Source: Streptomyces aurantiacus
Lineage (GTDB): Bacteria; Actinomycetota; Actinomycetes; Streptomycetales; Streptomycetaceae
DNA length: 64,000 bases
Direction of reading: 5' to 3'
NCBI RefSeq assembly: GCF_001418335.1
Contig: NZ_LIPP01000159.1
Coordinates: forward strand, 22,936-86,935
The notes under the pieces were generated by a model that was given only the letters and a program-made list of their open reading frames with translations, had not been told where the DNA came from and ran no database searches. A program made the translations under genes and the position numbers. Shown piece after piece: positions 25,848 through 33,719 of the stretch. How positions within the stretch are numbered: the stretch's first letter is position 1; each line of letters starts with the position of its first letter.

Positions 25848-26351
25848 CTACGAGGACTGTTCCGGCTTCTTGGCCTTCACCTCGGGGGCTGTGGGCGGCT
25901 CGGCCTTCGGGGGGTCCGGCTTGGGCTTCATGCACTCGTCCTTCGTCGGCATGTCCTTCAGGCTCGTGGGCTTCTTGAGGTCGTCGTCCTTGATCACCGT
26001 CTCACTCGACTTCCGCATGCCGGCGGCCGCCGTGGACACCGAGCTGGGATCCCGGGCGTACTCGGCCTGGGCGTCGGCGCCTTCCCGGCTGGTCTGGATG
26101 AAGGTACCGAGGAAGCCCAGCACGACCCGCGCTTCGGGTGACTGCTCCTGCACGATCTTCGCCCGGGAGGAAGCCCCGTGAATCGCGCTGGTGAACAGGC
26201 TCGTGCTCGTGTCGTCGTACGTGTAGTCGTCGGCGTCCTCGAAGTCGACGTCTGCTCCTGGCTGCGGCTTGTCGCGGTCGGTGGTCACCGAGAAGAGCCG
26301 CGCACCCTTGCTCGCGGAGTCAAAGATGTTCTGGAACACCATGGTCGTCAC
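25848..26351 (-). CDS. hypothetical acidic protein, Lys/Pro-rich tail
   Basis: 167 residues; an internal ATG at 26342 is an alternative start. There is no recognised domain. The N-terminal part (MVFQNIFDSASKGARLFSVTTDRDKPQPGADVDFEDADDYTYDD) is acidic. A helical stretch follows (ARVVLGFLGTFIQTSREGADAQAEYARDPSSVSTAAAGM), and the tail (about 125-167) is dominated by Lys, Pro and Glu. There is no signal peptide. It lies 34 bases downstream of the pore-former-like gene on the same strand and is probably co-transcribed with it. It could be a chaperone, immunity protein or activator for the toxin-like protein; that is guesswork from position. Confidence 0.6.
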   Translation of the reverse strand: MTTMVFQNIFDSASKGARLFSVTTDRDKPQPGADVDFEDADDYTYDDTSTSLFTSAIHGASSRAKIVQEQSPEARVVLGFLGTFIQTSREGADAQAEYARDPSSVSTAAAGMRKSSETVIKDDDLKKPTSLKDMPTKDECMKPKPDPPKAEPPTAPEVKAKKPEQSS

Positions 26352-26385
26352 CTCTGTCGTCGTAGTGATGGTGCCGCCTGCCCGG

Positions 26386-27486
26386 TCATGGCTTCTTGTA
26401 CAGCGCTCGCCGGCTGTCGGTCAGGCTCTCGCTGTCGAACATCGTGTGGTGGACCTCCAGAGCGGAGACGACCTCGGCCAGCCCCTTCATACGGAATCCA
26501 CCGTCTGTCAGGCCGATGTCGCCGATGTCGCGGGCGACCCACCGGCTGAGGCCGGGGTAGTCCCCTTGCTGCGGGGGAGACAGGACCGGCACCGGCACCT
26601 TGTACTCGACCGCGAGCAACCCGGAAAAGGTCACCGGGATCTCGTACGTGTACTGCTTGTGGGTACGGCGCTGTGTCACGAGGGTCTCCACACGGGAGCC
26701 CGCGGGGACCTTGCCGGAGATCTGTGATGTCGAGGCCCAACCGGTGGTCAGAGAGCCGTCGACGGAAGCCGCGACGCCCTGCGCCAGCGAGGCGTCGAGC
26801 CCCGCGCTGCCGGAGGCGCTGCCCGTGGTCGTGAACGAGGTCGAGCCTGTCACCGAGCCCGACGCGGTGTTCGTCACCCCGTTGGTCGTTCCCATGTCGA
26901 CGGCGTTGGCGTTGTCCATCCCGGTGCTTTCCGGGCTGTTCTTGCTGGTCATCGTGTTCGAGCTCTTGCCGGTGATCTCGTTTTTGAGCTGCGCCTGGAG
27001 CTGTGCCTGGAGGTTCAGGCCGAGCTGCAGTTGAAGCTGCAGCTGGAGCTGTGCGCTGACGTCGCCGCCGAAGGTGAGCTTGGTGTCTCCCTGGAGCGAC
27101 CACGTGACTCCGTTCGACACGGTGAAATTGACCGAGTCGGTGAAGTCCATCTCGGACTTCTCGCTGCGGTTGACGTAGGTGCGCGAGGAGAACGTGTCGG
27201 GCGGCGGCTGGCTGATGTTGCGCCGCTCCTCGATCAGCGGCTCCCCGAGGTTCATGTAGGCGAGCCACCCCAGGTCGAAAGCCAGGCTGCCCGTGTAGCG
27301 GCCGAAGCCCACCTTGTTCAGGGAGAAGCCGACGGGCTTGTGCCGCACACCGTAGTCGTCGACGTGGACCAGACCGGGTTGGTTCAGGATGGACTGTACG
27401 GCCTGCTGGATGTTGAGTTCCCGCAGATTCTTCTTGGTCAGCGGTTGACGTTTGGCCTGTTCCAGGTTGTACGCGTTGGAAGGCAT
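26386..27486 (-). CDS. aerolysin/ETX-MTX2-like beta-pore-forming protein (putative)
   Basis: 366 residues. The N-terminal 110 residues are of unknown fold. From about 117 the sequence follows the aerolysin-type membrane module: VNFTVSNGVTWSLQGDTKLTFGGDVSAQ, a striking alternating Leu/Gln stretch (about 146-167) as expected of an amphipathic membrane strand, and a long Ser/Thr/Gly/Asn-rich stem region (about 175-250). The characteristic return strands come next (SGKVPAGSRVETLV, then YTYEIPVTFSGLLAVEY, about 258-295). A C-terminal helical part ends it (about 315-366). In ETX/MTX2 toxins the Ser/Thr-rich loop unfolds into the barrel hairpin. No signal peptide is present. Homology is judged from pattern only, so a structure prediction is the decisive test. 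Confidence 0.55.
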   Translation of the reverse strand: MPSNAYNLEQAKRQPLTKKNLRELNIQQAVQSILNQPGLVHVDDYGVRHKPVGFSLNKVGFGRYTGSLAFDLGWLAYMNLGEPLIEERRNISQPPPDTFSSRTYVNRSEKSEMDFTDSVNFTVSNGVTWSLQGDTKLTFGGDVSAQLQLQLQLQLGLNLQAQLQAQLKNEITGKSSNTMTSKNSPESTGMDNANAVDMGTTNGVTNTASGSVTGSTSFTTTGSASGSAGLDASLAQGVAASVDGSLTTGWASTSQISGKVPAGSRVETLVTQRRTHKQYTYEIPVTFSGLLAVEYKVPVPVLSPPQQGDYPGLSRWVARDIGDIGLTDGGFRMKGLAEVVSALEVHHTMFDSESLTDSRRALYKKP

Positions 27487-27874
27487 TTTCTATCCTCGAC
27501 TGATCCGGCCGAAACCACGCTCGGTGAAATGGGAACAGAAATCTGCACACGTCCCGACAAGCGAAGCTAGCACGGGCCACATTACTGGAAAAGACCTCGC
27601 TTCCATATCACGCTCAATCGAGTGATGAGGGCTCACCACCTGTCCCCGGCGGCTTACTCGACGCCTTTCATGAATTCACGCCAAGGTGTGGTGTGAACTG
27701 GCATCTTGCCGGTTTTGTGGTCATTTTCTTCGGTCGTTCATTCGCTTTTCGAGGTCGTCTTGACCACGGGCCATTGACCTTGCAGTTGCGTCACGTGCTT
27801 AATCGTTTCCTGAGCGCCCTGTGCGTTGTTCTCCCGTATTTTTCTCCGCTTCAAGAACAGGTGAGGTTTCCGCG
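27487..27874. promoter_or_regulatory. AT-richer divergent promoter region
   Basis: 388 bases between the minus-strand pore-former-like gene and the plus-strand unknown gene. Its lower GC content than the flanking genes and the absence of coding features are typical of a regulated divergent promoter. A GGTGAGG ribosome site for the rightward gene is at 27860-27866. I could not assign -35/-10 boxes with confidence. Confidence 0.45.
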
Positions 27875-28606
27875 ATGTACACCCAAGAGCGCACGGCGAT
27901 GTCGAATTTGGTGGTCGGCGGTCCGGTGGCGGTGAACAGCTACGACAACGCGATCGTGGCAGCGCTGCTGGAAAACCGGCCGGTCATGCTCGTCCACGCC
28001 TTCAACGGCGGATACCTGCGGCCCGCCGAACTGGAGAAGACAATCCACGACAAGGGCGTCGAGCTGGCGACCACGCTCGACCCGGACACCAAGGAGGCGC
28101 AGGGTCACCTCTGGTACATCACCCCCGGAGGCTTCTTCGGGCAGCGGCCGCTGTACTTCATCGAGAGCGCCGCGGGCCAGGTGACGCCTCCGCCCGCCGG
28201 CACGGCGGAAGCCGAGACCGAGGCCGAGGCCGGGCGCGGCGACGACGGCGCACCGAAGCCGCAGCGCAGGCGCGTCACCGTCCACCAGGACGCCCCCAAA
28301 GACCCGAACGACGCCGTCCGGGTCGGCCTCCCCGGCGAGGTCGGTGACAAGTGGCGCGGGAAGAACGGCGCGCCCGAGGACACCCAGCTCTGGGTCGTCA
28401 CGGTGACGCCGTGGGGCGGAATCACTTTCGTACCCATCACCCACCCCGACACCATCCTCGGGTTCCAGGACCACACGGTGACGGCCAAGAGCCAGGCGCG
28501 TCTCACCTACAACTGGGGCGGCGACTTCACCGGGACGGTCATCAACACGTTCTACCCGCGGCTGCCCAGCGAGTGGAACGTCCCGTACCACCACATCTTC
28601 ACGTGA
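27875..28606 (+). CDS. hypothetical protein of the pore-former/lectin group
   Basis: 243 residues from the ATG at 27875 (GGTGAGG 8 bases upstream); an ATG at 27899 is possible. The N-terminal half (SNLVVGGPVAVNSYDNAIVAALLENRPVMLVHAFNGGYL ... HLWYITPGGFFGQRPLYFIESA) is alpha/beta-like. A charged Glu/Ala/Arg linker (about 115-145) joins it to a C-terminal beta-rich part (LWVVTVTPWGGITFVPITHP ... RLTYNWGGDFTGTVINTFYPRLP). I do not recognise a family. There is no signal peptide. It is followed after 67 bases by the FG-GAP/lectin gene on the same strand. Confidence 0.7.
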   Translation: MYTQERTAMSNLVVGGPVAVNSYDNAIVAALLENRPVMLVHAFNGGYLRPAELEKTIHDKGVELATTLDPDTKEAQGHLWYITPGGFFGQRPLYFIESAAGQVTPPPAGTAEAETEAEAGRGDDGAPKPQRRRVTVHQDAPKDPNDAVRVGLPGEVGDKWRGKNGAPEDTQLWVVTVTPWGGITFVPITHPDTILGFQDHTVTAKSQARLTYNWGGDFTGTVINTFYPRLPSEWNVPYHHIFT

Positions 28607-28673
28607 CCTGCGGCCACCATCGCGTCCCATCCGTCCCGAGCCAACGCCCGCACCGCCTGGAAGAGGCACCACG

Positions 28674-30521
28674 ATGCCCGTGCCCGCAGAAGAACTGAAG
28701 CTGGAGATCGTCAACGCCGCCACGGGGCAGCCTCTCGGCGCCCGGGCCGTGCCGAGCGAGGACGGGGCGCTCGTCGTCCGTGACTTCCCCGACGACGGCC
28801 CGCCTCCGGAACGGTGGCGCATCACCCCCGCACAGAACAGCCAGGACGACCAGGCGTATGTGATCCGCAACGCGGTCGGCGACAAGGTGCTCGACGGCCC
28901 CGCCGCCGCGGACGGCGGCGTCCGCCAGGGGAATGCCGCCGCCGACAAGCAGAGTCAGCAGTGGCACGTCGTCCCCGTCGAGGGCGAAGCGGGCCTTTAC
29001 TTCATCGAGGACGTGACCGACGGCGCTGTTCTCGACCTTGACGACTCCGGCGAGGACGGTGAAGACGGCGTCCGGATCGTCCTGCGCGAGTACGACGACA
29101 GCGTGGCAAGCCAGCGGTGGCGTTTCGTCCCGGCCGAGCCCGAGCGCATCAGCGACCCCGTGCTGCGGTGGGCACCGCTGAGCCACTGGAACGGCCGCCG
29201 GTCCTGGCGGCTGGCCCACTCGGCCGCGCTGCGGCCGGCACCCGACGCGACGCCCTCCTTCAGCAACGTACTGCTGGTGCTCGAACGGTTCGGAAGCAAC
29301 AAGGATGCCGGCGAGTGGAGCACCGTCGGGTCCAACCGCTCTCCCAGCGGGCTTCCGGGCGGGTGGGCCGGCCTCGGAGCGCGGTTCCTCGCCGACACCA
29401 CGGGAGACGGCTGGGACATCGTAGGGCTCAAACCCGGCAAGGGGGCCGTGACCTCGTCCGGCAGAGGCGACGGGACGTTCGACGACGAGGAACGCCTCCT
29501 GCACCAGTACGCGGCCTCCGCGAGCCCTCAAGACCTGTGGACCCTCACCGACACGACGGGCGAGGGCAGCCTGCACGTCGTCGTGCTCGCCGCCGACGGA
29601 GTCCGGGTCTCCCGCCAGGACGAGGACGGCAAGGACGGCGCGTTCGCGCCCGCAGGCGGCGAGCCGGCCCTCAAGGCATTCGGCCACGGCCCGCAAGCCG
29701 GCGGCTGGCATGCCGACAAACACCCCCGCTTCCTCGCCGACACCACCGGTGACGACAGACTCGACATCGTCGGCTGTCACGAGGACGGAGTCTGGATCTC
29801 ACTCCAGGACGAGGACGGTACCTTCGCACCGATCGGCGAGGAGCCCGTCCTCCGCGCGTTCGGCCACAGTGAGGACGCGGGCGGCTGGCTCGCCCACGAA
29901 CACCCCCGCTTCCTCGCCGACACCACGGGTAACAACAGGCTCGACATCCTCGGCTGCCATGACGACGGAGTCTGGATCTCACTCCAGGACGAGGACGGTA
30001 CCTTCGCCGAACCTCTATACGTCCTCGACGAATTCGGGGTCGACCAGGGGTGGAGCTCGGTCCAGGAACACCCCCGATACCTGGTCAGAACCACCGCCGA
30101 CGGAGCTGTGGACATCGTCGGCTTCGGCCCGCACGGTGTCGTCGTCTCCCGCGGGCGCGGCGACGGCACGTTCGAGCCCGCGCAACTCGTCCTGAACGAC
30201 TTCGGGCACACCCAGGGATGGACCGGCGAGAAGCACCTCCGGCTCCTCGCCGACGTCACCGGCGACGGCAATCCGGACATCGTCGGCTTCGGCGACGAGG
30301 GCGTCTGGGTGTCGCACAACCACGACGACGGCAAGTTCGACCAGGCCCAAATGGTGTGCCGCGGGTTCGGCCACAACGACGACGCGGGCGCCTGGCGCGT
30401 CGACCACCATCCCCGCTTCCTCGCCGACATCACCGGCGACGGCCGCGTCGACATCGTCGGCTTCGGCGGCCCCGGCGTGCACGTGGCCCGCAACCTCTTC
30501 CGCCGCTTCAGGACCCGATAA
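28674..30521 (+). CDS. ricin-type lectin plus FG-GAP/VCBS beta-propeller protein
   Basis: 615 residues. Residues 1-155 form a beta-trefoil-like domain (PERWRITPAQ, SQQWHVVPV and SQRWRFVPA are three spaced QxW-type motifs). From about 190 onward come seven FG-GAP/VCBS blades of about 60 residues, each with a calcium-loop-like DxTGDGxxDIVGxxxxGVWISxxDEDGTF motif. The propeller resembles integrin-alpha and secreted fungal or bacterial lectins. There is no signal peptide. Two blades are almost identical at DNA level (180-bp period near 29726-30010). This is the mirror image of the NHL-lectin protein, with the trefoil N-terminal here and C-terminal there, suggesting related binding roles. Confidence 0.88.
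   Translation: MPVPAEELKLEIVNAATGQPLGARAVPSEDGALVVRDFPDDGPPPERWRITPAQNSQDDQAYVIRNAVGDKVLDGPAAADGGVRQGNAAADKQSQQWHVVPVEGEAGLYFIEDVTDGAVLDLDDSGEDGEDGVRIVLREYDDSVASQRWRFVPAEPERISDPVLRWAPLSHWNGRRSWRLAHSAALRPAPDATPSFSNVLLVLERFGSNKDAGEWSTVGSNRSPSGLPGGWAGLGARFLADTTGDGWDIVGLKPGKGAVTSSGRGDGTFDDEERLLHQYAASASPQDLWTLTDTTGEGSLHVVVLAADGVRVSRQDEDGKDGAFAPAGGEPALKAFGHGPQAGGWHADKHPRFLADTTGDDRLDIVGCHEDGVWISLQDEDGTFAPIGEEPVLRAFGHSEDAGGWLAHEHPRFLADTTGNNRLDILGCHDDGVWISLQDEDGTFAEPLYVLDEFGVDQGWSSVQEHPRYLVRTTADGAVDIVGFGPHGVVVSRGRGDGTFEPAQLVLNDFGHTQGWTGEKHLRLLADVTGDGNPDIVGFGDEGVWVSHNHDDGKFDQAQMVCRGFGHNDDAGAWRVDHHPRFLADITGDGRVDIVGFGGPGVHVARNLFRRFRTR
29726..30010 (+). repeat. near-identical 180-bp tandem blades inside the FG-GAP gene
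   Basis: The segments around 29726-29830 and 29906-30010 match almost base for base, for example AGTCTGGATCTCACTCCAGG at about 29790 and again 180 bases later. Each codes for one 60-residue propeller blade. Such recent duplication allows blade number to change by recombination. Confidence 0.8.
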
Positions 30522-30872
30522 CCGCGCCCCAGCGCTATGGAGGCGCTATTGAGGTTTCTGGCACAGGCCTTGGACAGCGTTCACGGAGCCTCACCTCGGT
30601 GCTCGAATTGGAGGAGTTGAGAAGCGATGGGGCCGCTCAATTCCTGTAGCTTCGCTTCTCGGCCATCGCACTGGCAGTGGCGAGGAGCAGCGTGACGGTG
30701 ACGCCGTCAGCGATCGCGGCTGATTCCCCAGGTTCATCGCCACGGCGGCCAGGGCCACGGCGAGGCGGCAGCCCAAGCCTTCCACGGCATACATGACGGA
30801 GCACGCAGCGGCATGCACCGTGACGGCTCCTCGTGATCGCTCCAGAACCCAGAGGGCGTCGCCGTAGCCAGA
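30522..30872. other. intergenic, no gene seen
   Basis: 351 bases between the convergent FG-GAP and GNAT genes. Short open frames occur on the minus strand but none has a ribosome site or recognisable product. No strong hairpin was found. Confidence 0.4.
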
Positions 30873-31430
30873 TCAGGTGGGCTGACGAGCGGCCCATTCG
30901 TCGTCGACGATCGCGTGCACGACGGAGTCCCGCCACTGCCCGGCTTTCTGAACGTGAGACCGAATGACACCCTCCTCGACCATCCCCGCGGCCGTCATGG
31001 TCTTCGCCGAGGCCTCGTTGAGTGGAGAGCGTGCACCCCATACGCGGTGAAGGTGCAACTCCTCGAAGGCCAGGCCAAGCAGAAGGTGCACGGTCTCCAG
31101 GCCGTAGCCCTTACCCCACGTGTCCGGGCGCAGCGCGAAGCCGAAGGTGGCTCCGCGCTGCTGGTGCGGGTCGGTGGCGAGTCGGCCGAACCCGATCAGG
31201 TCGCCGGTGTCCCGTTGGACGACGGCGAGTGCGTATTCGGTCCGTGGCTCTGCGGTGGCCGAGGCCGCCGACCGGGCCACGATCTGCGTGACTTGGTCGA
31301 GGGTGCGGGGCTCGAACGACAGATGTTCCGTTGCTGTGGCACTTCCATAGATTTCGTGCACCGCGGCGACATCGTCGAGGACGAGTTCGCGCAGTTCCAG
31401 GCGCTGGCTGTGGCGGCTGACCGGGTACAT
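30873..31430 (-). CDS. GNAT-family N-acetyltransferase (RimJ/RimL type)
   Basis: 185 residues. It follows the Acetyltransf_3/RimJ-RimL pattern: RLELRELVLDDVAAVHEIYGS at the start, YALAVVQRDTGDLIGFGRLATDP, the acetyl-CoA segment FGFALRPDTWGKGYGLETVHLLLGLAFEELHLHRVWG, then NEASAKTMTAAGMVEEGVIRSHVQKAGQWRDSVVHAIVDDEW. It acetylates an amino group with acetyl-CoA; the substrate could be a ribosomal protein N-terminus, an amino sugar or a small molecule. It starts 10 bases after the regulator stop on the same strand, so it is probably in an operon with that regulator. Confidence 0.92.
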   Translation of the reverse strand: MYPVSRHSQRLELRELVLDDVAAVHEIYGSATATEHLSFEPRTLDQVTQIVARSAASATAEPRTEYALAVVQRDTGDLIGFGRLATDPHQQRGATFGFALRPDTWGKGYGLETVHLLLGLAFEELHLHRVWGARSPLNEASAKTMTAAGMVEEGVIRSHVQKAGQWRDSVVHAIVDDEWAARQPT

Positions 31431-31440
31431 GCCGGGGATG

Positions 31441-32793
31441 CTACTCGCGTGGCGCTATGGCGGAGGTGCCGGTGGAGCGCTGTGGTGGGTAGATTTCGAT
31501 CTCCTCGCGCAGGCTGCGTGCCTGGATGGCTGAGCGGACTGGGCCGCTGTTGAGTGCCTGGCGAACACGCTGTGCAGACACGACGATTCCGTTGTTCCTG
31601 TGGGTCGTGGGCAGTTCGAGCACGGGCCGGATCGCTTCCGCGGCGCCGTCCAGCTGCCCGTCGTGGAGACGGATGAGTGCGAGGTTGCACTGTGCGCCGG
31701 CCAGGTCGCCGAACGCCCAGAACGGGGTGTCCGGATCGCTGAAAGAGTTCACGGCGTCCTCTGCCTGGGCTGCAAGTCGCGGGTCACCGTTGCCGAGCAG
31801 CGCCTCGGTTTCCACGGTGTAGTAGAGCTGCTTCGGTTCCGAGTAGGTGAACAGGCCACCGAGGCGGTCGAGGTCGTCGAGCTCGACGCTCTCCCGCCAG
31901 ATGCCGGCCTGTTGGCTGGCGGTGCGCGCGGTTTCCGCATCGCTTTGGACTGCTGCGGCGCGTGATTGCAGGCCGAGGAGCCACAGTTTCACTGTGCCGT
32001 TGAGGTTCGTTGCCATTTCCACGCCCCGCTGGGCGTAGTGGTAGGCGTCTGTGGGCTTGTCCGCCCAGTACGCGATCAGTGACCGCAGGCCTTCGACAAG
32101 GGCCATGAGTCCTTGATGCTCCGCGTCGCGTGCGCATGCGGCTGCGACTCGGGTCATCGTCATGGCCTGGGCGCGGTCTTCGAGGTCGTTGAAGCCCTTC
32201 GCCACGAGGAAGGACACCACCGCGGCTTGATAGTTCAAGTCGCGCAGCTTGGACGGCTGCCGGACCCGGCCGCCTTCAAGAGTACGGAATATCTGATCTT
32301 GCGTCGTGAGGAGATCACCCCAGATGTCAGAAAGGGGCTGCCGCGGGTAGGCGCCGACCAGCCGGACTACCTCGTCGCCCAGCAGGCCGAGGGTGTCTTC
32401 CCCCACACTGTCGCGATCCGCGCCCATGAGGAATTCTTTCGCGCGCTGCACAGCCATCGCGCCCGTCCTTTTCATGTTGATCATGTCCATACCGATGGGA
32501 TCGGCATGGTGTGCCAGAGATGACACACTGGACAGATGGGGGAAGGTCGGGACCGTTCCTGGTGGAACTTCTGTCCACAGGGTCTCAAGGCTGTAGTTCG
32601 CCCAGGAGACAAGGACGCGCCGCGAGTCGCCCTGCGGTTTGCGCTTGCCGTAGTACCAGGCGTGAAAGGTCGTCTTGGCAGGTTCCAGACCTCTCAGCCC
32701 CATCCCCTCGGCGACCTTCTTGAACTGTGGGAGAAAGTCCTCGTAGGCACCCAACTCGCGTTCGTCGAGCCAGTACCGGAAGAACGTGACCAC
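31441..32793 (-). CDS. putative regulator: N-terminal DNA-binding domain plus TPR-like helices
   Basis: 450 residues from the GTG at 32793, chosen for the GGATGGAGATGGGGG ribosome site upstream; a longer frame reaches 32880. The N-terminus contains AKTTFHAWYYGKRKPQGDSRRVLVSWANYSLETLW, a helix-turn-helix-like segment. The remainder is all-helical, Ala/Leu-rich with repeated 34-40 residue units, like the AfsR/XRE-TPR class. The N-terminal segment is closely paralleled in the regulator at 44080-45582, so both belong to one family. Downstream is the GNAT gene; divergent is the ATPase gene. Likely a signalling transcription factor; the ligand is unknown. Confidence 0.7.
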   Translation of the reverse strand: MVTFFRYWLDERELGAYEDFLPQFKKVAEGMGLRGLEPAKTTFHAWYYGKRKPQGDSRRVLVSWANYSLETLWTEVPPGTVPTFPHLSSVSSLAHHADPIGMDMINMKRTGAMAVQRAKEFLMGADRDSVGEDTLGLLGDEVVRLVGAYPRQPLSDIWGDLLTTQDQIFRTLEGGRVRQPSKLRDLNYQAAVVSFLVAKGFNDLEDRAQAMTMTRVAAACARDAEHQGLMALVEGLRSLIAYWADKPTDAYHYAQRGVEMATNLNGTVKLWLLGLQSRAAAVQSDAETARTASQQAGIWRESVELDDLDRLGGLFTYSEPKQLYYTVETEALLGNGDPRLAAQAEDAVNSFSDPDTPFWAFGDLAGAQCNLALIRLHDGQLDGAAEAIRPVLELPTTHRNNGIVVSAQRVRQALNSGPVRSAIQARSLREEIEIYPPQRSTGTSAIAPRE

Positions 32794-33048
32794 TTGGTGC
32801 CCCCATCTCCATCCATTCCGTGCATCACTTCGTCGACAGTAAGCTGCTTCCCTCCTCAACTTGCCCCATTCAGACCGCACTTAACGGTCCGAGGAGAATC
32901 CGAGAAACAGACGAGAAGCTGCGTCGTCGAGCGGCCAGGAACCGAGTAGAGGACGGGGCTGGATCCGCATCGCCACGACTGAAACGCTCGTATCCAGTCC
33001 TCGCAGAGGGTGCTGGCACGAGCACAATCGTGGAAGCAGAGGTATCCC

Positions 33049-33555
33049 GTGAGCCCGCAGATGACGAGCACCATGCTCCTTGCCCTCCGCCCTGCGGGCG
33101 CGCAGGCAGTACCCGGAGCCTCCTTCCGTCTCCTTCCACGCGAGGGCCTTGACGTGGCTTTTGTCCGCTCCAGCGAATCCATGGGCGGTGCCATTGCGGA
33201 AGAGGACCGGCTCTGGCCGCAGCAGATGCGGCGGGCCGTCCGGGCCGGATTGAGCCGATGGAACCGACCAGACATCACCGAGGCCGCTGAGCTCCTCGTC
33301 ACCGAGTTGGTTACCAACGCGCTCAGGCACGGTCGAGGCGACGTCCGTGTGCGTGTGCACCTCGCCACCGGCCGTGTCCTGATCGAGGTGCAGGACGGCT
33401 CCCACGAGGTCGCTGTGCCGCGTAACGCCACGCCTGTTGACGAGGACGGCCGCGGCCTCCTTCTCGTCACCGCCATCGCCGACGACTGGGGGGTCAGCCC
33501 CGATGGGACGACGACCTGGTGCTCCCTCCTTCTGCGAGATGGAACAACGGCATGA
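33049..33555 (+). CDS. ATP-binding protein, anti-sigma-factor-like (HATPase)
   Basis: 168 residues from the GTG at 33049 (AGAGG upstream); the ATG at 33061 is an alternative. GHKL boxes are clear: AAELLVTELVTNALRHG (N-box), VLIEVQDGSHEV (G1) and DEDGRGLLLVTAIADDWGV (G2), ending WCSLLLRD. It is a second SpoIIAB/RsbW-like single-domain protein, not closely similar to the one at 5116-5571 outside the motifs. It is divergent from the TPR-like regulator. Its stop overlaps the ATG of a possible small gene. Confidence 0.9.
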   Translation: MSPQMTSTMLLALRPAGAQAVPGASFRLLPREGLDVAFVRSSESMGGAIAEEDRLWPQQMRRAVRAGLSRWNRPDITEAAELLVTELVTNALRHGRGDVRVRVHLATGRVLIEVQDGSHEVAVPRNATPVDEDGRGLLLVTAIADDWGVSPDGTTTWCSLLLRDGTTA

Positions 33556-33719
33556 AACTCGTCGTGGTGCCGGCCCCGGCCCCAGACGACTGGTCCGCCG
33601 GCCCCCTCCCCCGCCCAGACCGAACGTCTACACGCTTTCATGAAGTATCAATTCAGACGCCCATTTCCCGGCAGAGCAATGAGTCATCTCGGAATGCACG
33701 TCGTTTTATGGACACGTGA
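33552..33719 (+). CDS. possible small coupled protein
   Basis: 55 codons, with an ATG overlapping the stop of the ATPase gene (ATGA). The product is polar and Pro/Arg/Ser-rich (VVVPAPAPDDWSAGPLPRPD and so on), with no known domain. The start position favours coupled translation, which is common after Streptomyces ATPases of this type. Codon bias is good in the first half only, so it may be spurious. Confidence 0.35.
   Translation: MKLVVVPAPAPDDWSAGPLPRPDRTSTRFHEVSIQTPISRQSNESSRNARRFMDT

Noticed and set aside
26348..27580. 410-residue minus-strand open frame overlapping the pore-former-like gene in another frame
   Set aside because: Arg/Pro/Gln-rich with no recognisable domain; the frame at 26386-27486 has the codon bias and the toxin-like pattern.
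28599..29780. 393-residue minus-strand open frame opposite the FG-GAP gene
   Set aside because: Antisense of a repeat-coding region; Val/Gly/Ala-rich with no start site.
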